64,000 nt of DNA from Galbibacter sp048266365 (GCF_048266365.1 NZ_JBLWZP010000002.1:310001-374000); one strand, 5' to 3'; shown: positions 43,324-52,069, counted from the stretch's first letter. The notes: generated by a model from the letters alone, not told the origin. Translations and numbers: made by a program.

Positions 43324-43785
43324 ATGATAAAGGAAATTGAAAACAACACCGGCCTGGAACAACTTACAAATGAACACGAATTGGTACTTCGCTTATGTAT
43401 CAGGATCAGGAAGGGTTTGCACCGAAAAGTAAACACACAACGTATACGAGACTATGTTGACTGGTTTAGAACCCATTACTTAGATCCACATTTTGAGTTA
43501 GAAAAAGAACATATCTTCCCAATTTTAGGGATGAATGTTAGGGTTAAGAGAGCTCTGGCCAATCACAGACGAATTAATCGGTTGTTAAGCTGCAGTTGTG
43601 AGGATTTAAAAGTATTGAGCCTTTTAGAAGAGGAGTTGGCTGCTTATACACGCTTTGAAGAGCTAATTCTTTATCGAAAAATTAGAGCTATAGTCAGCCC
43701 TGATAAGCTTATGGAAATTGAACAACATTTGATGGCCATACCTTATAATGACCAAGATTGGAAGGATCATTTCTGGAAGGATTAA
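43324..43785 (+). CDS. Hemerythrin domain-containing protein
   Basis: 153 residues, all helical. Likely di-iron ligands are His18 (TNEHEL), His/Glu in HYLDPHFELEKEHIFP (about 50-65), His in LANHRRINRL (about residue 80) and Glu/His in RFEELILYRKI (about 113-123). Bacterial hemerythrin-like proteins bind oxygen or nitric oxide and take part in Fe-S repair or oxygen sensing. A Cys pair (LLSCSCEDL, about 88-90) lies between the helices. A perfect CRP/FNR-type box upstream fits oxygen- or NO-dependent expression. Confidence 0.85.
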   Translation: MIKEIENNTGLEQLTNEHELVLRLCIRIRKGLHRKVNTQRIRDYVDWFRTHYLDPHFELEKEHIFPILGMNVRVKRALANHRRINRLLSCSCEDLKVLSLLEEELAAYTRFEELILYRKIRAIVSPDKLMEIEQHLMAIPYNDQDWKDHFWKD

Positions 43786-44026
43786 AAATCCAATTGGCAG
43801 ACCTGTTTAATCGAGATCTTAGTGAGCACTTAAAGTCGAACATACAGGCTAAATATTTCTCTAAAAGCTGATTTATGTCATTTTTTGCTGAATGCATTGT
43901 TAATTTCTTAGCATAACTTTTGGTTGAGATCGTTAGCCAAGTATATCCATATGAGTGACATTCGAACTAACGAGCCATGAATCAAGAGTGAAAATTGTGT
44001 ATATTTGATACTAAAAGCTCCTACAT

Positions 44027-45103
44027 ATGAATGTACTTCAGAAGAAAGTTAAGAATCTTCTCCCCGCCTACTTCGCAATGGTGATGGCCACAGGAATAAT
44101 TTCCATAGCGCTTCATTTAACCGGATCTACAAGTCTATCATTCGGTCTTTTTTACTTAAATCTAATTTTTCTAACGGGATTGCTAGGGGTATTTATTTAC
44201 CGTTGTATATTCTATTTCAAAGATGTTTCTGAAGATTTTAGAAGCTACCTCAAAGGACCAGGATTTTTCACCATAGTGGCTGCCTTGTGTATAGTTGGGA
44301 ATCAATTTATCCTATTAAACAGAGACATAGCATCCGCCAGGCTATTGTTAATTGTCGCGGCTATAGCGTGGATACTCATAGGTTATGGTTTCTTTTTCAA
44401 TATAACAGTAACTAAAGATAAAAAACCACTAAACCAGGGTATCAATGGTACGTGGCTCGTAATTATAGTTGCTATCCAAGCATTATCTAGTTTGATTAGC
44501 TTCCTTACCGAAGGCGAAGATCAACCCGCATATTTCTTGTTGTTTCTGGCATTGTGTCTCTTTTTATTAGGATGTATATTCTATTTATACATCATGTCTC
44601 TAATCATTTATCGCATTTCCTTCTTTTCGTTGAATGCACAAGAGCTAGGCGCACCTTACTGGATTAATATGGGAGCAACAGCCATAACAACCCTGGCTGG
44701 ATCGATGCTGATTTTACATACACAGAATTTCAATTTTATAACCGATATCCTTCCTTTTATAAAAGGGTTTACACTGTTCTTCTGGGCGGCTGGAACATGG
44801 TGGATACCGCTGCTGATTATCCTAGGCATGTGGAGGCATTTAATAATGAAAGTAGCAGTGCCTTCCACTGCGAAAGGCTATGATCCCAGTTATTGGGGAA
44901 TGGTGTTTCCACTCGGAATGTATGCAGTGAGTACCTTCAGGTTGAGTGAAGCTCTTGAAATTCCTTTTTTACAACACATTCCAAAGTATTTCATATACGT
45001 GGCTCTTTTTGCTTGGGTCGCTGTAATGACTGGATTTCTACGTAACCTATACACTACACTTCTGGCTAAAAAAAGCACTCCGATTACTAAGGAAGGAAAC
45101 TAA
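44027..45103 (+). CDS. TehA/SLAC1-type (TDT family) anion channel or C4-dicarboxylate transporter
   Basis: 358 residues with ten hydrophobic helices. The start is LLPAYFAMVMATGIISIALH (about 11-30), typical of TehA, Mae1 and Ssu1 proteins. Family members move tellurite-related anions, malate, nitrate, chloride or sulfite. It lies between the hemerythrin gene and the molybdoenzyme operon, so export or import of the substrate or product anion of that complex is a reasonable idea, but not shown by sequence. The ion is unknown. Confidence 0.85.
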   Translation: MNVLQKKVKNLLPAYFAMVMATGIISIALHLTGSTSLSFGLFYLNLIFLTGLLGVFIYRCIFYFKDVSEDFRSYLKGPGFFTIVAALCIVGNQFILLNRDIASARLLLIVAAIAWILIGYGFFFNITVTKDKKPLNQGINGTWLVIIVAIQALSSLISFLTEGEDQPAYFLLFLALCLFLLGCIFYLYIMSLIIYRISFFSLNAQELGAPYWINMGATAITTLAGSMLILHTQNFNFITDILPFIKGFTLFFWAAGTWWIPLLIILGMWRHLIMKVAVPSTAKGYDPSYWGMVFPLGMYAVSTFRLSEALEIPFLQHIPKYFIYVALFAWVAVMTGFLRNLYTTLLAKKSTPITKEGN

Positions 45104-45136
45104 AGGGTTTTCAAACCAAAAAATGATATTCCGCAA

Positions 45137-45181
45137 TATGATGATTATCATATTTTGATCCGTTTTAAAGTTACAACTTTG
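45137..45181 (+). promoter_or_regulatory. CRP/FNR-type dyad and -7 element of the molybdoenzyme operon
   Basis: TATGAT (45137-45142), GATT, ATCATA (45147-45152), centre 45144.5, inside a 20-base perfect palindrome from 45135 to 45154. A degenerate -7 element CAACTTTG ends at 45181, again 36.5 bases from the centre. No -33 TTG is needed if the activator binds class II style. Confidence 0.7.
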
Positions 45182-45351
45182 TAGCAGATACAATGTCGAT
45201 GGGAGATAAATCTACTTTTTTAACACCGCTACGGACTTGTTTAGATCAAGTTTAAATTGTGTTGAATGGCCAAGTATATTTTATAAGGTGTCTAAAATTC
45301 ACTAAATTAGGGTATCCTATATTTTCTAACTTTTAATGCGTAAAATCCATT

Positions 45352-46407
45352 ATGTACCGATTATTTAAAACCTTAAATCGTCGTGCCCTAATCAAAGCCA
45401 TAATAGCTGCGGTACTAACGGTTATCTTTGTTCTTATGGGTTCTAGAAACCTTCAGAACTTTGATCCGGCTCTGATTGCTTACCTTATCGGAACTGTTTT
45501 TGCTGTTTTTGGAATTGCTTACAGGTATTCGGTTTGGTTACAACGACCACCCACAAAACTCTATTGGCGTCGTAGTATGCAATTTCTCTTTAGCAGATAC
45601 TTTTTCCCTTATTTATTGCGATCTTTAAAACTGTTCGTTAGAAATATTTTCTTCCAAAGATTTATTGCATTTAGAAGTAGAACAAGATGGTTTGGTCATT
45701 TCATGTTGGCCACGGGTTGTATGATTGCTTTTGCTATAACTATTCCACTGACATTTGGATGGATACATTTTATCCTCAAACCGGGTGATGACACTACCTA
45801 TTACGCAATGCTCTTTGGATTTGAAGCAGGATCTTTTCAACTTGGGTCTCCCCTTGCCTTTATAGCATTTCATGGTTTAGTATGGAGCTCAGTACTGGTA
45901 ACAATCGGGGCCATTATCATGATGAAGAGACGTTTCACTGATGGTGGATTAATTGCCACTCAAAGTTTTGAAAATGATTGGCTCCCTCTATTTTTACTGA
46001 TCGCAATTTCTGTCACCGGACTTGGAATTTCATATGACTACACTTTTTTAGAGGGTAAAACTTATCAATTCATGGCAGTCACACACGCGATTACAGTGAT
46101 ACTGTTCCTAGTATGGCTTCCATTTGGAAAGTTTTTCCACATATTTCAGCGCCTGGCGCAACTAGGAGCTACCCTATATAAAGCCGAGGGTAAGCGAAGA
46201 GGAATGGCAACCTGCCCTCACACCAAAGAAGAATTTGCAACCCAAACACATATTGACGATCTCAAGGAAGTCTCAAAAACACTTGGGTTCAATTACGATA
46301 AAAAAGATGGTACCAATCACATGGATTTGAGTCCAGAAGGAAAGCGTTCTGCCTTGGCTAATGCGCATTTAAAAGCACGACAAGAATCAGGTAAATTATT
46401 CGGTTAA
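45352..46407 (+). CDS. NarI-like cytochrome b membrane subunit of the molybdoenzyme complex
   Basis: 351 residues with about six membrane helices. Histidines inside or at the edge of helices are H116 (RWFGHFMLATGC), H139 (FGWIHFIL), H174 (IAFHGLVWSS), H245 (AVTHAITVI) and H263 (GKFFHIFQR), enough for two b hemes. The C-terminal about 75 residues are soluble with a CPHT motif (Cys288). Such subunits oxidise quinol or reduce quinone and pass electrons to a partner. Related proteins are sometimes labelled as MFS transporters, but the helix count and His pattern argue against that. It is first in a five-gene operon, 21 bases before the molybdoenzyme. Confidence 0.75.
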   Translation: MYRLFKTLNRRALIKAIIAAVLTVIFVLMGSRNLQNFDPALIAYLIGTVFAVFGIAYRYSVWLQRPPTKLYWRRSMQFLFSRYFFPYLLRSLKLFVRNIFFQRFIAFRSRTRWFGHFMLATGCMIAFAITIPLTFGWIHFILKPGDDTTYYAMLFGFEAGSFQLGSPLAFIAFHGLVWSSVLVTIGAIIMMKRRFTDGGLIATQSFENDWLPLFLLIAISVTGLGISYDYTFLEGKTYQFMAVTHAITVILFLVWLPFGKFFHIFQRLAQLGATLYKAEGKRRGMATCPHTKEEFATQTHIDDLKEVSKTLGFNYDKKDGTNHMDLSPEGKRSALANAHLKARQESGKLFG

Positions 46408-46428
46408 AAACTAGATAAAGAAAAAATA

Positions 46429-48648
46429 ATGGCGAAACTTCCCGTTCACGTAGATAAACTCATAGAAGATTATGGACCGCATAAGGCCTATGCACCTAAG
46501 TCTGGATTTCTTGGGAACAATGAACCCGACAAGCTTGTTAAAACCCATTGTTGCTATTGCGGTTTACAATGTGGTATTAAACTCAAAGTAAAGGATAATA
46601 AAATTGCCGGTTTTGAGCCATGGGAGGACTTCCCCTATAATGAAGGGCGTCTATGTCCCAAAGGTGTGATGCGTTATATGCAAAACAATCACCCTGACAG
46701 AATTATGAGCCCACTCCAGCGAGTGGAAGGCAAAGGGTTTGTTCCAACAGACTGGGAAAATGCCATGAGTAAAACGGTAAGTGAAATCAAACGAATCCAG
46801 GATACGTATGGAAAGGATGCTTTTGCTATGCTTTCTGGAGTATCGCTTACCAATGAGAAGAGTTATATGATCGGTAAATTTGCCCGAGTTGCCCTGAAAA
46901 CTGCAAACTTGGACTATAACGGTCGCCTTTGTATGGTAAGTGCCGGAGGTGGAAATAAAAAAGCCTTTGGACTCGATAGAACTTCCAACAGTTGGGCTGA
47001 CTTAAAACACGCCGAAGTCATTCTTATTGCCGGAGCTAATGTCAGCGAAACATTTCCTACACTAACACATTATATCTGGCAAGCTAGAGACAACGGAGCT
47101 AAATTAATTGTGGTTGATCCTCGAGTAATTCCGTTGGCTAGGACTGCAGACCTGCATCTCCCTGTGAGACCGGGAGGTGATTCTGCTCTATTTGGCGCCA
47201 TCCTGAAGATAATGGTTGATAATGATTGGCTGGACCACGACTTCATAGACAATCATACTTCTGGATTCCAGGAAACCATTGATGCTGTAAAAGATTATGA
47301 TCTTGATTGGGCGGAAGAACACACTGGCATTTCAAAGGAATTGATCTACCAAGCTGCAGAGATGTGGGGGAAAGCCAATACAAGCTTCCTACTACACGCT
47401 CGCGGTATTGAACACCATACTAAAGGTGTGGACAATGTCGTGAGTTGTATCAACATCGTATTGGCTTCTGGTCGAATTGGAAGACCATATTGCGGGTACG
47501 GTACCATCACAGGACAAGGAAACGGACAAGGAGGAAGAGAACACGGTCATAAATGTGATCAATTGCCGGGTAACAGAGACATTACAAATCCGCAGCACAG
47601 AAAGTACATTTCTGAAGTTTGGGGAATTGATGAAAAAGATATGCCCGGAAAGGGACTTACAGCCTATGAACAAATCGAGGCCATCCACCGCGGTGAAATA
47701 AAAGGTATGATTTCCATTTGTTTCAACCCATTAATCTCCCTTCCAAACAACAACTTTGTAAGAGAAGCGCTTGAGAAGCTCGAATTCTATGTCTGTATTG
47801 ACACCTTCTTGAGTGAAACAGCCCGTTATTCTGATATTTTACTTGCTGGTTCTCTGCATGAGGAAGAAGAAGGAACAGTAACTACTGCTGAGGGAAGGGT
47901 GGTAAAAATAAATGAAGCCATAACACCTCCAGGTAAAGCTAGGAGAGACGGTGAAATCATAATGGATTTGGCAGATCGACTTGGTGCGGGTGATAAGTTT
48001 AGCTACCCGACTAGTGAGGATATCTTCAACGAACTTAGAGTAGCATCCAAAGGTGGAACAGCAGATTACTATGGGATCACCTACAAAAAGATCGAGGATA
48101 ACTACGGTGTATTCTGGCCATGTAAAACATTGGATCACCCTGGAACCCCAAGACTATGGGAGGATCTGAAATTCGAAACTCCGGATGGAAAAGCGCATTT
48201 TAATCCTGCGAAATACCGTCCTGCCTCTGAAATGCCAAATAAAGAATATCCGGTAGTACTGACCACCGGTCGTGTAGTGTCACAATATTTGAGTGGTTCA
48301 TCCACAAGAAGAATTGGAAAACTCGTAGATCAGTATCCAGAACCATTATTGGAAATCCATCCAAAATTGGCGTTCCAGTACGGTATTGAAGACCGTGATT
48401 TAATTAAAGTCAAAACAAGACGTGGTGAAGCTGAATTCCCTGCTCACGTAGTAGAAACCATCCGAGAAGATACTGTGTTTATACCCTATCATTGGGGAGG
48501 TAAATACTCAGCAAATCAATTAACAATAGACAACTTAGATCCTATCTCTAAAATACCCGAATATAAGGTTTGTGCCTGCCAGCTCGAGAAAACTGGAAAA
48601 AAAGGATCTCAAGAAAGAACTGAAACAGCCTACCAAAGTGGGTTGTAG
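46429..48648 (+). CDS. NasA-like molybdopterin oxidoreductase, catalytic subunit
   Basis: 739 residues. The N-terminal 4Fe-4S ligands are C41, C44, C48 and C76 (HCCYCGLQC, RLCPKG). The molybdenum ligand is probably Cys168 in NGRLCMVSA, as in assimilatory nitrate reductase and formate dehydrogenase relatives (RLCMSSA). Further bis-MGD motifs are GGDSALFGAI, GQGNGQGGREHGHKCDQLPG (about 362-381) and HEEEEGT; the C-terminal MGD-binding domain covers about 610-725. No Tat or other signal is present, so it acts in the cytoplasm or on the inner face of the membrane. Compared with NasA it lacks a C-terminal 2Fe-2S domain, and the HGHKCD segment is unusual. The substrate cannot be assigned. Confidence 0.88.
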   Translation: MAKLPVHVDKLIEDYGPHKAYAPKSGFLGNNEPDKLVKTHCCYCGLQCGIKLKVKDNKIAGFEPWEDFPYNEGRLCPKGVMRYMQNNHPDRIMSPLQRVEGKGFVPTDWENAMSKTVSEIKRIQDTYGKDAFAMLSGVSLTNEKSYMIGKFARVALKTANLDYNGRLCMVSAGGGNKKAFGLDRTSNSWADLKHAEVILIAGANVSETFPTLTHYIWQARDNGAKLIVVDPRVIPLARTADLHLPVRPGGDSALFGAILKIMVDNDWLDHDFIDNHTSGFQETIDAVKDYDLDWAEEHTGISKELIYQAAEMWGKANTSFLLHARGIEHHTKGVDNVVSCINIVLASGRIGRPYCGYGTITGQGNGQGGREHGHKCDQLPGNRDITNPQHRKYISEVWGIDEKDMPGKGLTAYEQIEAIHRGEIKGMISICFNPLISLPNNNFVREALEKLEFYVCIDTFLSETARYSDILLAGSLHEEEEGTVTTAEGRVVKINEAITPPGKARRDGEIIMDLADRLGAGDKFSYPTSEDIFNELRVASKGGTADYYGITYKKIEDNYGVFWPCKTLDHPGTPRLWEDLKFETPDGKAHFNPAKYRPASEMPNKEYPVVLTTGRVVSQYLSGSSTRRIGKLVDQYPEPLLEIHPKLAFQYGIEDRDLIKVKTRRGEAEFPAHVVETIREDTVFIPYHWGGKYSANQLTIDNLDPISKIPEYKVCACQLEKTGKKGSQERTETAYQSGL

Positions 48649-48698
48649 AAATTATATAGGAACTAAAAAGACTAGAATTAACCTTTAAAAACACAATT

Positions 48699-49268
48699 AT
48701 GCCGGAAACAAATTATGATCAGGAAATGGCTTTTTTCGTAGACATGCAACGCTGTATAGGTTGCCGTGCCTGTGAAATGGCCTGCGCTGAATGCGAAACG
48801 AATGGCCAGGAGAGTATGATCCATGTGAATTACGTAGACAGGTCTAAAAGCCCACAAACAACAGTTCAAGTGTGTATGCACTGTGAGGATCCAACCTGTG
48901 CGAATGTATGCCCTGCCGACGCCATACACCAAGATGAATTTGGAGTCGTACATTCTGCAAACACCTCAAGATGTATTGGTTGCTCCAATTGTGTTTTAGC
49001 TTGTCCATTCGGAGTTCCAAAGAAAATGGAAGAAGCGGAACTGATGATGAAATGTAATATGTGCTATGATAGGACTAGTGTAGGTAAAAAGCCAATGTGT
49101 GCAACGGTATGTCCAAGTCAGGCACTTTTCTTCGGAACAAAAGAAGAAATTGCAAGAATGCGACCAGACAGTGTTCCTGTCAATTCATTCTTGTTTGGCA
49201 AACAGGAGGTAAACACCAAAGTTAATATTATGATGCCTAAAGGCACAGATCAATTACTCATCCCTTAA
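48699..49268 (+). CDS. 4Fe-4S dicluster-type electron transfer subunit (NrfC/DmsB-like)
   Basis: 189 residues with four cysteine groups: CIGCRACEMAC (about 16-26), CMHCEDPTCANVC, CIGCSNCVLAC and CNMCYDRTSVGKKPMCATVC. That is enough for four 4Fe-4S clusters, as in NrfC, DmsB and PhsB. It should be the wire between the catalytic subunit and the membrane subunits. There is no signal peptide, so it sits on the cytoplasmic side with the molybdoenzyme. It starts 50 bases after the catalytic gene and 13 before the Rieske gene. Confidence 0.92.
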   Translation: MPETNYDQEMAFFVDMQRCIGCRACEMACAECETNGQESMIHVNYVDRSKSPQTTVQVCMHCEDPTCANVCPADAIHQDEFGVVHSANTSRCIGCSNCVLACPFGVPKKMEEAELMMKCNMCYDRTSVGKKPMCATVCPSQALFFGTKEEIARMRPDSVPVNSFLFGKQEVNTKVNIMMPKGTDQLLIP

Positions 49269-49281
49269 TTTACTTAGAATC

Positions 49282-49800
49282 ATGGCACAAGGAAATTCTG
49301 AAAAAGAGCCAAATTGGAAAAGTGATTTTCCCATTGAAACAAGACGCGTTACGCATGTTAGTCGTAGGGAATTTGCCAAATTCCTTGGAATTTTATCAGG
49401 GGCATTTGCCCTGAGTAATGGTTTTATCGTGGTAAGAGCAATGGCTTTTCCGGAAAAACCGTTAGAAGGCGAACATTTTATTGTCGATGCCAGTGAGGTT
49501 GCCGTTGGAGAAATGTTCCAATTCGAAATTGAAGGATCTAAGACTATCCCTTATATCCTTATCCATTTGGAGGAAAATGAGTGGCGTGCTTTTGAGCAAA
49601 AATGTACCCACCTAACCTGTGCTGTAAGATATGATAAACAAGTCAACAAGATTCAGTGTCCCTGTCATAATGGATGGTTTAGTGCTGATACAGGAGAAGT
49701 ACTACAAGGGCCACCACCACGTCCACTACCGCAATTGGAAGTAGTCGTGAAAGAAGGAAAAGTATATGTCAAAGAATTTGTGGAAAATCAAAACGTATAA
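49282..49800 (+). CDS. Rieske 2Fe-2S protein with Tat-like signal
   Basis: 172 residues. The N-terminal SRREFAKFLG (residues 27-36) followed by a hydrophobic helix is a Tat-like signal-anchor. The Rieske ligands are C108, H110, C126 and H129; C113 and C128 can form the disulfide seen in bc1 and b6f Rieske proteins. It should project into the periplasm and take electrons from quinol. Its presence beside a NarI-like cytochrome b and a cytoplasmic molybdoenzyme is an unusual combination. It ends four bases before the next gene. Confidence 0.92.
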   Translation: MAQGNSEKEPNWKSDFPIETRRVTHVSRREFAKFLGILSGAFALSNGFIVVRAMAFPEKPLEGEHFIVDASEVAVGEMFQFEIEGSKTIPYILIHLEENEWRAFEQKCTHLTCAVRYDKQVNKIQCPCHNGWFSADTGEVLQGPPPRPLPQLEVVVKEGKVYVKEFVENQNV

Positions 49801-49803
49801 CAA

Positions 49804-50091
49804 ATGAGCAATTTTAGAGGGGCACAGAACAAAGCGCACCCAAAAAAGACCAATACCATTATGACGGGAATAATCGTGTTGCAAATCCTGTTTATTAGCA
49901 TGCAGATCTGGTTTTTATTTGGAGCACTCAACAATGCATTAGAAGGTAATATATTTTTTGCAACCACAACCTTTGTGGGGTCGTTATTGATGGCTATAGC
50001 ATCCTTTGCTGTTCTTAGGTATTTACCTGAGCCCCTAAAGAAAAGGTTCACAAATGCACCACGTAAAAAAGGGAGTAAAGATCAACAATAA
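49804..50091 (+). CDS. Small two-helix membrane protein, probably DUF6755
   Basis: 95 residues. Two hydrophobic helices (about 20-43 and 53-72) are flanked by a basic N-terminus and a C-terminal tail rich in Lys/Arg (KRFTNAPRKKGSKDQQ), so both ends are likely cytoplasmic. It is the last gene of the molybdoenzyme operon. I believe it is the DUF6755 family, found in Bacteroidota next to the same kind of genes. It may be an assembly or stabilising subunit of the complex. Confidence 0.75.
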   Translation: MSNFRGAQNKAHPKKTNTIMTGIIVLQILFISMQIWFLFGALNNALEGNIFFATTTFVGSLLMAIASFAVLRYLPEPLKKRFTNAPRKKGSKDQQ

Positions 50092-50121
50092 TCCTTACTC
50101 CCCTCTAAATTTTATAAGATC

Positions 50122-50148
50122 ACGCACTGAGTTTCAGTGCGTCTTTTT
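50122..50148 (+). terminator. Terminator of the molybdoenzyme operon
   Basis: Perfect 9-bp stem (50122-50130 with 50134-50142), 3-base loop, five T. The T run overlaps the stop codon of the convergent esterase gene. Confidence 0.9.
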
Positions 50149-52069
50149 ATTTAAATAAGATCGCTGCAAATGAATAGAGATTGTGTCTCCATACAGGCCA
50201 GGTGTGTCCTCCTGGATATTCTGAATAATGGTACTTTATTCCCATTTCATCATATTTGGCTAGCATCGCTTTATTGTTGTGATAAGCGATATCTTCCTCT
50301 CCACCCATTGCAATCCAAAATGATTTTAAATTCTCATTTATCTGCGTAGCATTCTCTTTCATAAAAGCATATTCAGGGGCTGTTAATTCCGCGTTATTAG
50401 TAAACCAACCAGAGCTGAACACTCCCAAATAACCAAACATAGCTGTGTGGCGAACTCCCGCATACAAGGTTTGTAAGCCTCCCATGGAAAGACCTGCCAA
50501 GGCGCGGTGAGCAGCATCCGCTTTCACGCGGAAGTTATCCTCTACAAATGGAATCACGGATTGTAATAATTCGGCTTCAAAACGCCCTAGAGCGCTTTTA
50601 AATGAATCCATGCCTCCAAGGTTACCATCCATCATCACGATAATCATAGGCTCTGCTTTTTGAGCTGCTATAAGGTTGTCCAAAATAAAGTTTGCCCGTC
50701 CTTGAGTAGCCCATCCTCGTTGATCCTCTCCTCCACCATGTAAAAGATAGAGTACCGGATATGTGTTTTGTGTATCGGTATCATAACCTGGTGGCGTATA
50801 AACATACATACTTCTCCAACCAAAGGTAACCTTGGAAAAATAGTGTTTAATTCTCGTATCTCCATGCTCTACATCTTTTATGCCATAGAAGTCTCCATTG
50901 CGACTAGGTATTTCAATACCGCTGGCCATTCGACCCATACCGTAAAATGTCTCGCTTGCAGGATCTGCAACTGCTACACCATCGATAACTAAAGAATAAT
51001 AATGGATGCCCTCCCCTATAGAATCCGTAGTAGCCGACCAAAGGCCATCAGCGTCCTTTTTCATATCATATTTTTTCCCAAGATCAATTTGTACCGTTTT
51101 GGCCTCAGGGGCTTTTAAACGAAATTTGACTCTATGATCGGGTAATATCTGTGGATAGTCAGCATTGCGCACATTTGTACTGGCTGGGGTTCCTAATATG
51201 GTGTATTTATTTAAACTTGAATTATCGACTGATTTGAAAAGAAATTGACTAAACATATAAAGTCCATTTTTCCATACCTTAAAATCATGAACACCTGGTT
51301 CTAGGTAATAAATATGTGGAACACCCTTTTTAAACAAATAGTCGTGAGTACGTTTACTTATAGCAACCAGATTGTCATCAACTCCACAGGAGATAAAGAG
51401 CAATTCTAAATTTCCTTTAACTTTTTCTGGATTAGGAATCAGCTCTTCTGGCGATTTTGTATTAGGAGCCGCAGAGAACGCGCCTACCCATCCAAAAGTG
51501 TCTAAATTGCCCAAACCAAAATTAAGCGACTGACCACCTCCCATAGATAAACCTGCAATAGCTCGGCTTTTACTGTCCTTTTTAACCGGGTAATTCTTTT
51601 CAATAAATGGAATAAGATCCTTAAGCAAATCATCTTCAAAGCGACTAAAGGCCTCAATCTTATCAGCTGAAAATATATTTCCAACTGCGCGGTCATCTTT
51701 CATCGCTCTCCCGTTAGGCATAACGACAAGCATAGGCTGCAATTTACCTGCAGCATAAAGATTGTCTAAAATCACTTGTGGATTTGCACCATTGAGCCAT
51801 TCATTTTTATCTCCTCCAATACCGTGTAACAAATACAATACAGGATATTTTTTACCCTTCTTAAACCCTGGAGGGGTGTAGATTAAAGCATCTCGAGTAT
51901 TCCCTACCGTTGTAGAGTTGTATTGTATGGTATCTAATTTTCCCTTGGCAATATCAGCTTGTTCTACGTCAAATCCTTTTGGAGCTTGCATCGCAATTTC
52001 TTGCGCATGCATGCTAATGGATAATACCATTAACAGCACATAGCAGGCAATACATTGAACGTTTTTCAT
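50147..52069 (-). CDS. Double-domain carbohydrate esterase (CE1-type), two alpha/beta hydrolases
   Basis: 640 residues with a signal peptide (about 1-22, SMHA). The first esterase domain is at about 35-280: LYLLHGIGGDKNEW, nucleophile Ser175 in GLSMGGG, and His in GVHDFKVW. A beta-sandwich (E-set/CBM48-like) at about 290-390 is followed by a second esterase domain (about 395-640) with LYLLHGGGEDQRGW, Ser528 in GLSMGGLQ and His622 in GGHTWPVW. Both catalytic sets look complete. CE1 enzymes remove feruloyl or acetyl groups from xylan. It is last in an operon with three GH43 genes and acts outside the cytoplasm. Confidence 0.88.
   Translation of the reverse strand: MKNVQCIACYVLLMVLSISMHAQEIAMQAPKGFDVEQADIAKGKLDTIQYNSTTVGNTRDALIYTPPGFKKGKKYPVLYLLHGIGGDKNEWLNGANPQVILDNLYAAGKLQPMLVVMPNGRAMKDDRAVGNIFSADKIEAFSRFEDDLLKDLIPFIEKNYPVKKDSKSRAIAGLSMGGGQSLNFGLGNLDTFGWVGAFSAAPNTKSPEELIPNPEKVKGNLELLFISCGVDDNLVAISKRTHDYLFKKGVPHIYYLEPGVHDFKVWKNGLYMFSQFLFKSVDNSSLNKYTILGTPASTNVRNADYPQILPDHRVKFRLKAPEAKTVQIDLGKKYDMKKDADGLWSATTDSIGEGIHYYSLVIDGVAVADPASETFYGMGRMASGIEIPSRNGDFYGIKDVEHGDTRIKHYFSKVTFGWRSMYVYTPPGYDTDTQNTYPVLYLLHGGGEDQRGWATQGRANFILDNLIAAQKAEPMIIVMMDGNLGGMDSFKSALGRFEAELLQSVIPFVEDNFRVKADAAHRALAGLSMGGLQTLYAGVRHTAMFGYLGVFSSGWFTNNAELTAPEYAFMKENATQINENLKSFWIAMGGEEDIAYHNNKAMLAKYDEMGIKYHYSEYPGGHTWPVWRHNLYSFAAILFK

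Noticed and set aside
43869..43880. TGAT-TTAT-GTCA upstream of the TehA-type gene as a third FNR-like box
   Set aside because: One half site is mismatched and no -7 element lies at the 36.5-base spacing shared by the two good sites.
45352..46407. MFS transporter label for the cytochrome b protein
   Set aside because: About six helices with five helix-associated histidines and an operon of redox subunits do not fit a 12-helix MFS protein.
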